Source of the DNA: Syntrophomonadaceae bacterium
GTDB lineage: Bacteria > Bacillota > Syntrophomonadia > Syntrophomonadales > Syntrophomonadaceae
Assembly: GCA_012522705.1 (NCBI GenBank)
Contig: JAAYJY010000225.1
Coordinates: forward strand, 1 to 13,675
Length of the DNA stretch: 13,675 nucleotides
Direction of reading: 5' to 3'
Every line of letters starts with the position of its first letter. The stretch's first letter is position 1. This document shows positions 1 to 7,227 of this stretch, piece after piece. Made by a program: the position numbers and the translations under genes. The notes under the pieces are model-generated. The model was given only the letters and a program-made list of their open reading frames with translations. It searched no databases and was not told the DNA's origin.

Positions 1-1709
1 AAATCGATGACTGCCGTGGCGCTCTGGCTGGTTTCGATAACTATATTCTCCATTCCCGACCCCAGCGCAGTGCCGATAGCCAGTCCCAAGCGGGCGGGCA
101 CTTCGATCAAGTCCGCGATCAGCCCCCTGAAACCTTCGATCGCTACCTCTCCCCGATCCTTGGCCAGGAGCAGTCCTCGTACCCCTTCGGAGTAACTGGC
201 CCGGCTGTTTTCCACCTCCTGCCATACCGACAACTTGCGTTCCAGTTCTGCACTTTGGCTGGATATGGACTGGTACTCCGCCTCCAGGACAGCGTGGCGG
301 GTGCAGTATGTACTTAGTTCTTGTTCGGCCTCCCCCAATGATTTAGCTATCGTCTCCCCGGCTGAAGAAGCCTTTTGTTTTCTCGCGCCTAGCTCTTCAA
401 TGGTCTGGGTGGATATTTTCAGATTGGCATCGCTTTCGTCAACCCTTATGGATAAACGGTCCCGGCGCTCCCGGGCTCTTTTTACGCCATCTTCCAGGTC
501 GACCAGGGAATTTTTCAATTGTGACTCCCGGCTGGCTCGTTCGAATACCTGTTGGTTATTGTTGTCCAGGACTTCCTTAAATGCTACCAGGGAGGCTTCA
601 ATTCCCCTTATCTCTTGTTCCAGGCCTTCCAGTTCGCCCTGCTTGGTTTGATATTGAAGGCTCTCCCGCTCAAATTCTAATGATTTCTGGACCAGGTCCT
701 GTTCCAGTTTTTCCAGCATCACCGTGTATTTTTCATAGTCCTGGCCGGAAGACTGGATCCTCTCCCGGTGGTTCTTGATCCGTTCCTGACTCAGTTTCAC
801 CTCGGAGTTCAGTTTGCTTATGGAGTGCTCTATCTCATACTTGCTGTCTTTTACCTGGTTATTACGGACTCGCCCCACTTCGTGGCGGCCCACCGCTTCT
901 TCCAACTGCTGCTGCAAATCCTGCTGGCAGATCTCCAGGCGTTCATATTCTGACCTGGCCAGTTGCAGCTCCTGTCGCTCGGAAGCCAGCTTGGCCTCCA
1001 GTTGTTCTACCTGATTGGCCATCACCTGCATGTCCAGACGGGTGTATTCCTCTCGCAACTGCAAATAGCCGCGGGCCTTGTCCGCCTTGCGCTGCAGCTC
1101 GGTCCTGCGGCTGCGCAGTTCAAAGAGAATATCTTCCACCCGCAGTAAATCCTGAGTCGATGCCAGTATACGCTGCTGGACCTGTTCTCTCTGTTGGCGG
1201 TAGCGAACCGCGCCAGCCGCTTCCTCCAGCATCAGCCGGCGGTCGAAAGGTTGGCCGTTTAAGACCCGCTCCAGTTCACCCTGGCCTATGATAGAGTATC
1301 CCTTCTTGCCCAACCCGGTGTCCATATACAACTGGGCGATATCCTTCATGCGGACCCTGGTCTTGTTCAGGTAAAACTCGCTTTCGCCGGAGCGATGTAT
1401 TCTCCGGCTGACGGTAACCTCATTGTACGGTACGGGCAGAATGCCCCCGGTGTTGTTGACGGTGAGGTCGACTTGGGCCATTCCCAATCCCTTTTTCTTA
1501 TCGGTACCGTTGAAAATCACATCTTCGTTTTTATGTCCCCGCAGGGTGCGTACATTGGCTTCCCCCAGTACCCAGCGAACCGCATCCACGATGTTGCTCT
1601 TGCCGCACCCGTTAGGGCCGACGATTACATTGATGCCGCCGGAAAAATCAAGCTCCGTATGGTCAGCAAACGATTTAAAACCCCTTATTTCAAGTCTCTT
1701 CAGGTACAC
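1..1709 (-). CDS. smc: Chromosome segregation ATPase SMC, N-terminal half (3' end outside window)
   Basis: SMC dimers bind the kleisin ScpA and ScpB and use ATP to extrude and organise the chromosome for segregation. Reading the minus strand from 1709 gives an open frame of 569 complete codons running off the left edge; I checked the frame at several points and saw no break. The protein begins MYLKRLEIRGFKSFADHTEL, has a Walker A motif GPNGCGKSN at residues 31-39 and a Q-loop glutamine near 143 in GYSIIGQGE. A long heptad-like, Gln/Glu/Arg-rich coiled coil follows, and from about residue 515 the sequence looks like the start of the hinge (GFRGLIADLIEVPARLGLAIG). Full-length SMC is about 1,190 residues, so roughly half is present. 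The start is GTG, chosen because GGGGGAGG lies 6 nt upstream and the conserved MYLKRLE begins there. It is the last gene of the rnc-radical SAM-smc run seen here; ftsY often follows in relatives but lies outside. Confidence 0.97.
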   Translation of the reverse strand, partial: MYLKRLEIRGFKSFADHTELDFSGGINVIVGPNGCGKSNIVDAVRWVLGEANVRTLRGHKNEDVIFNGTDKKKGLGMAQVDLTVNNTGGILPVPYNEVTVSRRIHRSGESEFYLNKTRVRMKDIAQLYMDTGLGKKGYSIIGQGELERVLNGQPFDRRLMLEEAAGAVRYRQQREQVQQRILASTQDLLRVEDILFELRSRRTELQRKADKARGYLQLREEYTRLDMQVMANQVEQLEAKLASERQELQLARSEYERLEICQQDLQQQLEEAVGRHEVGRVRNNQVKDSKYEIEHSISKLNSEVKLSQERIKNHRERIQSSGQDYEKYTVMLEKLEQDLVQKSLEFERESLQYQTKQGELEGLEQEIRGIEASLVAFKEVLDNNNQQVFERASRESQLKNSLVDLEDGVKRARERRDRLSIRVDESDANLKISTQTIEELGARKQKASSAGETIAKSLGEAEQELSTYCTRHAVLEAEYQSISSQSAELERKLSVWQEVENSRASYSEGVRGLLLAKDRGEVAIEGFRGLIADLIEVPARLGLAIGTALGSGMENIVIETSQSATAVID

Positions 1710-1763
1710 TGTTTTCCTCCCCCAACCGGCGATTTGTGATTGACTAGTGTTCGAATCGTCCCA

Positions 1764-2037
1764 CTAATCCCGGTTAAATAACAGACCATCGGATTGTGAT
1801 GGCATTAGAATCTCCAGGTCACTCAATCCGATTCCCATCATGGCAGCTGGCGCAGGTTCCCAAATGGTGGCATCGGTCTTGAATTCGACTCCAGCCAGCT
1901 TAATCCCTTCCTGACAGGGAATACTATGAATCATGGTCTATGAACAGACTGGTTATGATAAGACGACCGGCAACCAAATTATCGCCTTGGCGGGCGGCGG
2001 GGGTGTCACCGCTTACCGATTCTAGATTACCAACTGT
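1764..2037 (-). pseudogene. Possible degraded or frameshifted small gene upstream of smc
   Basis: Two overlapping minus-strand frames have protein-like composition. Frame A (2037-1927) is open for 37 codons, contains GDTPAARQGDNLVAGRLIIT, has no usable start near its beginning and ends at a TAG at 1926-1924. Frame B starts with ATG at 1934, reads MIHSIPCQEGIKLAGVEF and ends with TAG at 1764 after 56 codons; its own upstream frame is closed by stops. Joined by one frameshift near 1930 they would make a peptide of about 90 residues. No Shine-Dalgarno sequence precedes frame B. I do not recognise either piece as part of a family. It could equally be chance open frames in non-coding DNA. Confidence 0.2.
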
Positions 2038-2092
2038 TCAGAAATACCGCCAGTTAAGAATAATGACAAATGTCGCAATAGACTGACACCCC
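2000..2092. repeat. Spaced 9-bp inverted repeat directly after the radical SAM gene
   Basis: GGGGTGTCA at 2000-2008 is the exact reverse complement of TGACACCCC at 2084-2092, and the right arm touches the radical SAM stop codon (2093-2095). The left arm overlaps a local palindrome GGTGTCACC (2002-2010). The 75-nt spacer and lack of a T-run make an intrinsic terminator unlikely. It may be accidental. Confidence 0.25.
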
Positions 2093-3193
2093 TCACCATG
2101 AAAGACCCTCAAGGTACTGACGGCGGGAAAGCACATACCGAGCTGGTTCATCACCCCTACCCACCCCAATGCTGCCCAGTGTCTGGTCCAAATTACCTTT
2201 GACGTCCAGCCTGTCGAACCCCATCTGTTGACATATCCATATGATGTTGCTGCGGCGCTGGCCTATCATCTTGGACAAATCACGCCGATTTACATGCAGA
2301 CAAAGTTCATCATATATTCCGAAGCTATCGTGGAAGGATTGCAAGGTCTTATAGGCATGATCTCTAAACACCGCCTGTTCGACCATTTCCCCGAAACTGC
2401 TATGAAAAGGTCCAGCTTTTACGATGCCCGGGTTCTGCAATTCGGGTCCGGGATGCAATCCCATGCGAATAACCGGTATATCATGAAGACAAAAAAGCAG
2501 ATACATGGCCTTGCTGATGCGGATCGCTTCTTCCATATCCAAAGGGGTGTACCTGCCCTGATCGTACATAGCCGCCAGTTTGGTCCCGGACAACACCAAG
2601 GTAGGATAGATGCGGACCGCCTGCGGTTGGAGGGCGGCCGATTCCCGGGCGCTGGCAATATCCCGGGCGAGGGTATCACCGGGGAGACCGATCATCAACT
2701 GGATGCCCAGTTGGAGGTTCTTGGCTTGAATCCGCTGACAGCTGTGGCGCACCGTCCTGCTATCATAACCACGACCGGAGGTTTTAAGAACCTCGTCACA
2801 CATAGATTGCACTCCCAATTCTACCATGCGCACCCCGTAGCAAGACAGGAGATCAAGGTTATTGTCGTCTATGCAATCCGGTCGGGTCGATACCCTGATA
2901 CCTTTTATCACTCCTTGCTGCAGATAAGGCTGCACCACCTGAAGGTAAGCCTCCTGCAGCGATAGGTCGATAGCAGTAAAACTCCCCCCGAAAAAAGCCG
3001 CCTCGGTCCAGGTGCCGGCGGGAATAGTCGTTAAATGCCGCTCGAGTATACCCGCTATCTGCTCCGGAGCAGGAGCAACCGCCTGATGGGCAATAATCTT
3101 CTGGTCACAATAGATACAGTCATTAGGGCAGCCTAAATGAGGGATGAAGATGGGGATATTAGAGTGTCGTTGACCCAATGACCTATCGTCCAT
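2093..3193 (-). CDS. Elp3-like radical SAM protein (no acetyltransferase domain)
   Basis: This 366-residue protein belongs to the radical SAM superfamily, which binds a [4Fe-4S] cluster and cleaves S-adenosylmethionine to a radical. The cluster motif C-x3-C-x2-C is at residues 22-29 (CPNDCIYC), very close to the N-terminus after the strand IPIFIPHLGC. Other family-like segments are AAFFGGSFTAID (about 65-76), GIRVSTRPDCID and VELGVQSM. The length and layout match the 'Elp3-like' proteins encoded between rnc and smc in many Clostridia. True Elp3 is longer, with a C-terminal acetyltransferase domain that is not visible here, so a tRNA-modifying role is only inferred. The ATG lies 3 nt after the rnc stop codon, and the only ribosome binding site is a weak AGGTTGGA within the rnc 3' end, suggesting coupled translation. 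Substrate is unknown. Confidence 0.88.
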   Translation of the reverse strand: MDDRSLGQRHSNIPIFIPHLGCPNDCIYCDQKIIAHQAVAPAPEQIAGILERHLTTIPAGTWTEAAFFGGSFTAIDLSLQEAYLQVVQPYLQQGVIKGIRVSTRPDCIDDNNLDLLSCYGVRMVELGVQSMCDEVLKTSGRGYDSRTVRHSCQRIQAKNLQLGIQLMIGLPGDTLARDIASARESAALQPQAVRIYPTLVLSGTKLAAMYDQGRYTPLDMEEAIRISKAMYLLFCLHDIPVIRMGLHPGPELQNPGIVKAGPFHSSFGEMVEQAVFRDHAYKTLQSFHDSFGIYDELCLHVNRRDLSKMIGQRRSNIIWICQQMGFDRLDVKGNLDQTLGSIGVGRGDEPARYVLSRRQYLEGLSW

Positions 3194-3196
3194 AGA

Positions 3197-3889
3197 TCAT
3201 TCCAACCTGAAACCGTTTTCAAGCGCCTGCGCGGCCGCGCTTTGCTCGGCTTCTTTTTTGCTCTTGCCTTGACCGCTGGCCAGTATCTTGTCCTTAAAAA
3301 ACACCCCGGCCACGAAATGCCTGGCATGAGCCGGTCCCGACTCGCTTATGATACGGTAATGAACGTTGGTACGGCTTACGGACTGAACATATTCCTGCAG
3401 CCGTGACTTATGATCCTGGTAATCTCCCTGAGCGGTTGCGTCGATAAGTGGCTGCAGATACCGAAGGACAAAAGAACGGGCGCCGTCCATACCCTGGTCC
3501 AGGTAGATGGCGCCAATCACGGCTTCCATGGTATCAGCAATTATGGACTTACGCTTGCGGCCCCCAGACTTGTCTTCACCCCGGCCCAGCAGCAGATATT
3601 TGCCGATATCAATTTCCATACCAATTTGCACCAGGGCTTTTTCACAGACGACCTTAGCCCTGATCTGGGTCAGATCACCTTCCGGTTTATTGCCATAGTT
3701 TAGGTACAAGTACTCGGCCACGATGAAATCCAGGATAGCGTCGCCCAGGAATTCCAGGCGTTGATTGTTGGTAACCAGGCTGTGCTCCTGGGCATAGGAA
3801 GGATGAATCAGTGCAGTGCTGATTATATCCAAATTATTAAACTCCAACTGCTGGTCATGGATAAATTCCAGTACCGATTTGGGGCTCAT
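3197..3889 (-). CDS. rnc: Ribonuclease III
   Basis: RNase III is a cytoplasmic, Mg-dependent homodimer that cuts double-stranded RNA, including rRNA precursors. The 230-residue protein has the usual two domains. The nuclease domain carries the signature NQRLEFLGDAILDF at 42-55, and the expected acidic catalytic residues are present: E46, D50, D119 and E122 (in ADTMEAVIGAIYLDQG). The double-stranded RNA-binding domain spans about 158-225, with HARHFVAGVFF and the closing GKSKKEAEQSAAAQAL. Length is normal for the family. The ATG at 3889 is preceded by a weak purine stretch, GGGTGAAGAG. It lies 30 nt after plsX and 3 nt before the radical SAM gene, so it is almost certainly co-transcribed with them. 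In Bacillus subtilis rnc follows acpP; here it directly follows plsX. Confidence 0.97.
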   Translation of the reverse strand: MSPKSVLEFIHDQQLEFNNLDIISTALIHPSYAQEHSLVTNNQRLEFLGDAILDFIVAEYLYLNYGNKPEGDLTQIRAKVVCEKALVQIGMEIDIGKYLLLGRGEDKSGGRKRKSIIADTMEAVIGAIYLDQGMDGARSFVLRYLQPLIDATAQGDYQDHKSRLQEYVQSVSRTNVHYRIISESGPAHARHFVAGVFFKDKILASGQGKSKKEAEQSAAAQALENGFRLE

Positions 3890-3919
3890 CTCTTCACCCG
3901 GTTTCTGTTAATTGTGCTG

Positions 3920-4864
3920 TCAGCTCAGAGCTGACTGTTGCTTCTCTACCATCTGGGCAGTCACACATTGTTCCGCGATTCTAAGCGCGTTGAAAACAGC
4001 TTCCCGCTTGGAGCTGCCGTGGCAGACGATGCTGACTCCCTTTATGCCCAGCAGGGGCGCGCCTCCTACCTGGCTGTTGTCCAATGCAGTAAACAACGAT
4101 GGCATCTTACCCAGCTCAGTCAGGCAGGTCATTGCTATAAATCGGGCTAATCCCTCCACGGTCTTGAGCAGGATATTGCCAACGAAGCCATCGCAAACCA
4201 CAACATCAGCCTTATCGTAAAAGAGATCGCGACCCTCGATATTGCCGCTGAAGTTGATTCTTTTGTTATCCTGCAGCAAAGCAGCGGTTTCAATACTTAG
4301 CTTATTGCCTTTACCCTCTTCTTCGCCATTGCTCAGCAGACCTATCCTTGGGTTTTCAATCCCATGCAAAGCGGACGCATATACGCTGCCTAACAAGGCA
4401 AACTGCACCAGTTGCTGGGGTTTGCAGTCCACATTGGCCCCTACGTCCAGCAGCAATGTCTTTTGGGCGGACATACCTGGCACCTCAGCCACAATAGGGG
4501 GTCTCTCGATGCCCTCCATCCTCCCCAGGATCAGGGTCGCTGCCGCCATCTGGGCTCCGGTGCTTCCGCACGATATCACCGCATCGGCCCGACCCTCCCT
4601 CACCAGGCGAGTGGCCACCACGATGGAAGAATCCTGTTTCTTGCGCAGAGCGGCCGCGGACTCATCCATACCTATCACCTGGCTAGCGTTTACTATGCGG
4701 ATCCGCTTACCATCATAATCGTACTTGACCAATTCTGCCCGTAGTTTTTCTTCCTGACCAACCAACAGGATCCCCACTTCTGAGGATTGCACCCACATAA
4801 CTGCCCCGGCTACCGTTTCCTCGGGAGCATAGTCACCACCCATGGCATCAAGAGTTAATATCAT
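3920..4864 (-). CDS. plsX: Phosphate acyltransferase PlsX
   Basis: PlsX converts acyl-ACP and phosphate to acyl-phosphate, the donor used by PlsY to start phospholipid synthesis at the membrane. The protein opens with the family's MILTLDAMGGDYAPEE and contains ISCGSTGAQMAAATLILGRM, VDCKPQQLVQFA, IGLLSNGEEEGKGN and a C-terminal GAPLLGIKGVSIVCHGSS, all typical of PlsX. An upstream in-frame ATG at 4900 would give 326 residues, but I place the start at 4864 (314 residues) because AAGGAGG ends 6 nt before that ATG and conservation begins there. A 211-bp gap separates it from rpmF. The usual neighbours fapR, fabH, fabD, fabG and acpP are absent, so acyl-ACP must come from genes elsewhere. Regulation by FapR is not supported: I saw no good match to its operator. 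Confidence 0.97.
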   Translation of the reverse strand: MILTLDAMGGDYAPEETVAGAVMWVQSSEVGILLVGQEEKLRAELVKYDYDGKRIRIVNASQVIGMDESAAALRKKQDSSIVVATRLVREGRADAVISCGSTGAQMAAATLILGRMEGIERPPIVAEVPGMSAQKTLLLDVGANVDCKPQQLVQFALLGSVYASALHGIENPRIGLLSNGEEEGKGNKLSIETAALLQDNKRINFSGNIEGRDLFYDKADVVVCDGFVGNILLKTVEGLARFIAMTCLTELGKMPSLFTALDNSQVGGAPLLGIKGVSIVCHGSSKREAVFNALRIAEQCVTAQMVEKQQSALS

Positions 4865-5000
4865 TTCCATCCTCCTTGCGGATAATTCCTGCCTTACCAA
4901 CTGTCACCTGCCAAAGGGAGATGGTGCAGTGTTCAATATCATAAGGTTATCATACCAAATCCTGGCTTATGATGACTTAAAAGTAACGGCATGGCCCCAT

Positions 5001-5046
5001 AAAAACCAAAAAGTAAGTCCTAGCCCAATCGCTATTGCTTACTTTT
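5001..5046 (-). terminator. Weak intrinsic terminator candidate after rpmF
   Basis: AAAAGTAAG (5009-5017) and CTTACTTTT (5038-5046) are perfect 9-bp inverted repeats around a 20-nt loop. Read on the minus strand, the stem starts 30 nt after the rpmF stop and is followed by TTTTTGGTTTTTA (5008-4996 region). The stem is AT-rich, so termination would be partial, letting some transcript continue into plsX. It could instead be an operator or a processing site. Confidence 0.35.
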
Positions 5047-5075
5047 CGATCGCAAAAAATATCATTATTCCCCGA

Positions 5076-5246
5076 TTAAACTACGCTTTTACCCTTGTAA
5101 AACCCGCAGCTCAGGCATGCACGGTGGGGGAGCATCAGGTCGTGGCACTGCGGGCATGCTACCAAGCCTGGAGCTTCAATCTTTTTCCACTCCGACCGCC
5201 GTTTATTTTTACGCGCATGTGATGTTCTTCTCTTGGGAACTCCCAT
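5076..5246 (-). CDS. rpmF: Large ribosomal subunit protein bL32
   Basis: This 56-residue basic protein is a structural component of the 50S subunit. It begins MGVPKRRTSHARKNKRRSEW, the hallmark of bL32. It keeps four cysteines in a zinc-ribbon pattern: CPQC at 31-34 and CLSC at 44-47, so it is the zinc-binding form. The end, GFYKGKSVV, is also typical. The ATG at 5246 lies 8 nt after AGGAGG; a competing ATG 4 nt upstream opens a frame that stops quickly. It follows yceD by 17 nt, the conserved yceD-rpmF pair found across bacteria. Zinc-dependent regulation of paralogues is known in other species, but no such site is seen here. Confidence 0.98.
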   Translation of the reverse strand: MGVPKRRTSHARKNKRRSEWKKIEAPGLVACPQCHDLMLPHRACLSCGFYKGKSVV

Positions 5247-5263
5247 TCATGGAACCTCCTTTC

Positions 5264-5767
5264 CTATCTCAAATCCCTAAGTTTGGCCCAGCGGGGATCT
5301 GTCTTGTCTTCCTGACAAGAACAAGGCTGGGCATTTTTATTCTGACCACAGATCGGACACAACCCCTGGCAATCATCATTGCACACGGGTCGGATCGGCA
5401 GGGCCATAAAGATAGCTTGCTGCAGCTCAAAGTCTATGTCCGCCTCATCGCCATCGAATGAAACGAAGTCTTCATTCGGGTTCACCAGGGAGCTTTTCTC
5501 CCCTTCCACCAGGACGATAGCCAATTCGGTCTCCACCGGATATATGAATTCCTGGAGGCAGCGTGAACAGGGAATCTGTACCTTGGTCTTTAGACGCCCC
5601 TGCCCGATAAACATCGAGCCGGTGTTCTCTACGGATACTCCACCTTCAATAGGTGCGGCGAAATCCCCTCCCAGTTGGTCCAGAAACTGGACGTTACCAG
5701 GGCTGGATATCAGGAATTCCTCGCTCTCCCGGGGATGACGCTTGAGCCTTCTCAAGTTAAGTTTCAT
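5264..5767 (-). CDS. yceD: YceD/DUF177 family protein (23S rRNA accumulation protein)
   Basis: YceD (YlbN in Bacillus) proteins are encoded next to rpmF and are linked to 23S rRNA accumulation in E. coli and plants; the biochemical role is unsettled. The 167-residue protein shows the family pattern: a CSRC pair at 67-70, an acidic segment near 97-115 (NPNEDFVSFDGDEAD), and the cysteine-rich C-terminus CNDDCQGLCPICG at 129-141 followed by CSC at 149-151 and the closing DPRWAKLRDL. These cysteines probably bind zinc. A GTG three codons upstream (5776) overlaps the ribosome binding site, so I chose the ATG at 5767, 6 nt after GGAGGTG. It is the first gene of the run, about 32 nt downstream of the predicted transcription start. 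Confidence 0.95.
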   Translation of the reverse strand: MKLNLRRLKRHPRESEEFLISSPGNVQFLDQLGGDFAAPIEGGVSVENTGSMFIGQGRLKTKVQIPCSRCLQEFIYPVETELAIVLVEGEKSSLVNPNEDFVSFDGDEADIDFELQQAIFMALPIRPVCNDDCQGLCPICGQNKNAQPCSCQEDKTDPRWAKLRDLR

Positions 5768-5805
5768 ATCGTACACCTCCGGAAGCTCATAAAAACAACA
5801 GTCTT

Positions 5806-5835
5806 ATTATAATGCTCATAAAACGGCATTGTCAA
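5806..5835 (-). promoter_or_regulatory. Consensus sigma-A promoter for the yceD-rpmF-plsX-rnc run
   Basis: On the minus strand a perfect -35 hexamer TTGACA (5835-5830) is followed after 18 bp by a perfect -10 hexamer TATAAT (5811-5806). Transcription would start near 5799, giving a leader of about 32 nt before the yceD ATG. Both hexamers match exactly, which points to strong vegetative expression as expected for a ribosomal protein operon. Confidence 0.85.
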
Positions 5836-5911
5836 CCAAGCTGACCATTGCTGCCCATGGATTGGGATGGCAATCATCGGGTGCCTTAATACCTCATGAA
5901 TGCTCCCTATA

Positions 5912-5945
5912 GAAAGAAACCCTGCCCCTGTGGAGGCAGGATTTC
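5912..5945 (-). terminator. Intrinsic terminator of pta-ackA
   Basis: On the minus strand GAAATCCTGCC (5945-5935) pairs with GGCAGGGTTTC (5926-5916) in an 11-bp stem with one T-G pair and an 8-nt loop, followed by a T-rich tail TTTCTTTCT. It starts 22 nt after the ackA stop and lies upstream of the yceD promoter, cleanly separating the two transcription units. Confidence 0.88.
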
Positions 5946-5967
5946 TCCAATTTACATTTGGCTACGG

Positions 5968-7161
5968 CTATTTGGACAGGTTAAAGGTATCGCGAGCGAT
6001 TACCAGCTCTTCATTGGTGGGGATTATGAATATTCTCACCTTGGAATCTTCAGTGGCAACGTCTATTTCTTTGCCGCGCACCTTGTTCTTCTTGCTGTCC
6101 ATCTTAATTCCTAAGTTATCCATGTCCTTACAGATATGCTCTCTCACATCAATGGCATTTTCGCCCACGCCAGCGGTGAAGACCAGGCAGTCACAGCCAT
6201 TCAGCATGGCGATATACTTGCCGATGTAGCCCTTGATAGCATTGCAGTATACGTCCAGGGCCAGCTTGGCTCTTTCGTTGCCGGCATCGGCTGCTTCCAG
6301 GACGTCACGCAGATCGTTGGATACGCCGGATAATCCCAGTAAACCAGATTTCTTGTTGAAATAACTGTTAGCTTCATTGGCATCCATGCCTAGTTTCTCC
6401 ATCAGGAAGAACACGATGGCTGGATCGATATCGCCGGAACGGGTGCCCATTACCAAACCCTCCAGGGGAGTCAGGCCCATCGAGGTGCTAATGACCTTGC
6501 CGTCCTTGATGGCCGCCATGCTGGCACCATTGCCCAAGTGCAGGGTGATGATCTTGCAGAAGCCATAGTATTTGCCCAACAGTTTAGCAGCCCGGTGGGA
6601 CACATAGAAGTGAGAAGTGCCGTGGAATCCGTACCTTCTTACTTTGTATTGGGTGTAAACATCGTAAGGCAACGCATAGACAAAGTTGGCCGGGGCCATG
6701 GTCTGATGGAAAGCGGTATCAAACACGGCGACGTGATTGACATTGGGCATGAGAGTCTGGCAAGCCTCGATTCCCATTAGGTTAGGTGGATTGTGCAGAG
6801 GAGCTAAATCGAAACAATCACGAATTACTTTCTTCACTTTATCATCAATCACCACTGAGTAGGCGAATTCTTCGCCGCCATGTACGACCCGGTGTCCAAC
6901 CGCCCCAATCTCACTCATGTCGCCTATACAGCCATATTCGGGGTTAACAAGAACGTTCAGGACCATCTTCATCGCTTCAGTATGATCCGGCATATCCTCT
7001 TTGATTAATACATCGTCTTTTCCAGCGGGTTCATGTTTCAGAGTGGTTCCCGGAATACCTACACGATCCACCAATCCTTTGGCCAGAACCGACTCATCGG
7101 TCATGTCAAAGACCTGGTATTTGAGTGACGAACTTCCACAGTTAACGACCAAGACCTTCAT
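5968..7161 (-). CDS. ackA: Acetate kinase
   Basis: AckA converts acetyl-phosphate and ADP to acetate and ATP, the substrate-level phosphorylation step of acetate fermentation. The 397-residue length is standard. Catalytic residues known from the Methanosarcina enzyme fall at the same numbers: N7 in VVNCGSSS, R91 in GHRVVHGG, D148, H180 in YGFHGTSH, R241 in GTRSGD and E384 in PTNEE. The nucleotide-binding segments HLGNGAS and FTAGVGENA are also present. The ATG follows AAAGGAGG with 9-nt spacing. It lies 66 nt after pta in the same direction and is closed by a strong terminator, so pta-ackA is an operon. A small AT-rich palindrome (CTTTATTAATTAAAG, about 7173-7187) overlaps the ribosome binding site region and could modulate ackA translation, though this is speculative. 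Confidence 0.98.
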   Translation of the reverse strand: MKVLVVNCGSSSLKYQVFDMTDESVLAKGLVDRVGIPGTTLKHEPAGKDDVLIKEDMPDHTEAMKMVLNVLVNPEYGCIGDMSEIGAVGHRVVHGGEEFAYSVVIDDKVKKVIRDCFDLAPLHNPPNLMGIEACQTLMPNVNHVAVFDTAFHQTMAPANFVYALPYDVYTQYKVRRYGFHGTSHFYVSHRAAKLLGKYYGFCKIITLHLGNGASMAAIKDGKVISTSMGLTPLEGLVMGTRSGDIDPAIVFFLMEKLGMDANEANSYFNKKSGLLGLSGVSNDLRDVLEAADAGNERAKLALDVYCNAIKGYIGKYIAMLNGCDCLVFTAGVGENAIDVREHICKDMDNLGIKMDSKKNKVRGKEIDVATEDSKVRIFIIPTNEELVIARDTFNLSK

Positions 7162-7227
7162 TACATAATTCCTCCTTTATTAATTAAAGATAAATAGAAC
7201 CGGGGCTAGTATAAAACCCAGTCAAAA

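Larger units (their letters stand above)
1710..2092. other. 383-bp gap between the radical SAM gene and smc; no confident gene
   Basis: This gap is unusually long for an otherwise tight minus-strand run. It holds the smc ribosome binding site at its left end. On the minus strand there is a 56-codon ATG frame (1934-1764) and, overlapping it in another frame, a 37-codon stretch without stops (2037-1927); neither has a ribosome binding site. A 9-bp inverted repeat joins 2000-2008 to 2084-2092. I did not find a convincing promoter for smc or a T-run terminator. Whether smc is co-transcribed with rnc across this gap cannot be decided from sequence alone. Confidence 0.6.

Noticed and set aside
235..1739. 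Several plus-strand frames of 60-138 codons
   Set aside because: They are antisense to smc and have Ser/Arg/Leu-rich composition typical of reversed coding DNA.
2228..2965. A 245-codon plus-strand open frame
   Set aside because: It lies fully antisense to the radical SAM gene, whose motifs and family match are clear; no ribosome binding site and no recognisable protein.
4242..4718. A 158-codon plus-strand open frame
   Set aside because: Antisense shadow of plsX; no family signature.
5011..5030. A FapR operator near plsX
   Set aside because: The stretch around CCTAG shares only the centre with the known operator and lacks the symmetric flanks; no fapR gene is present.
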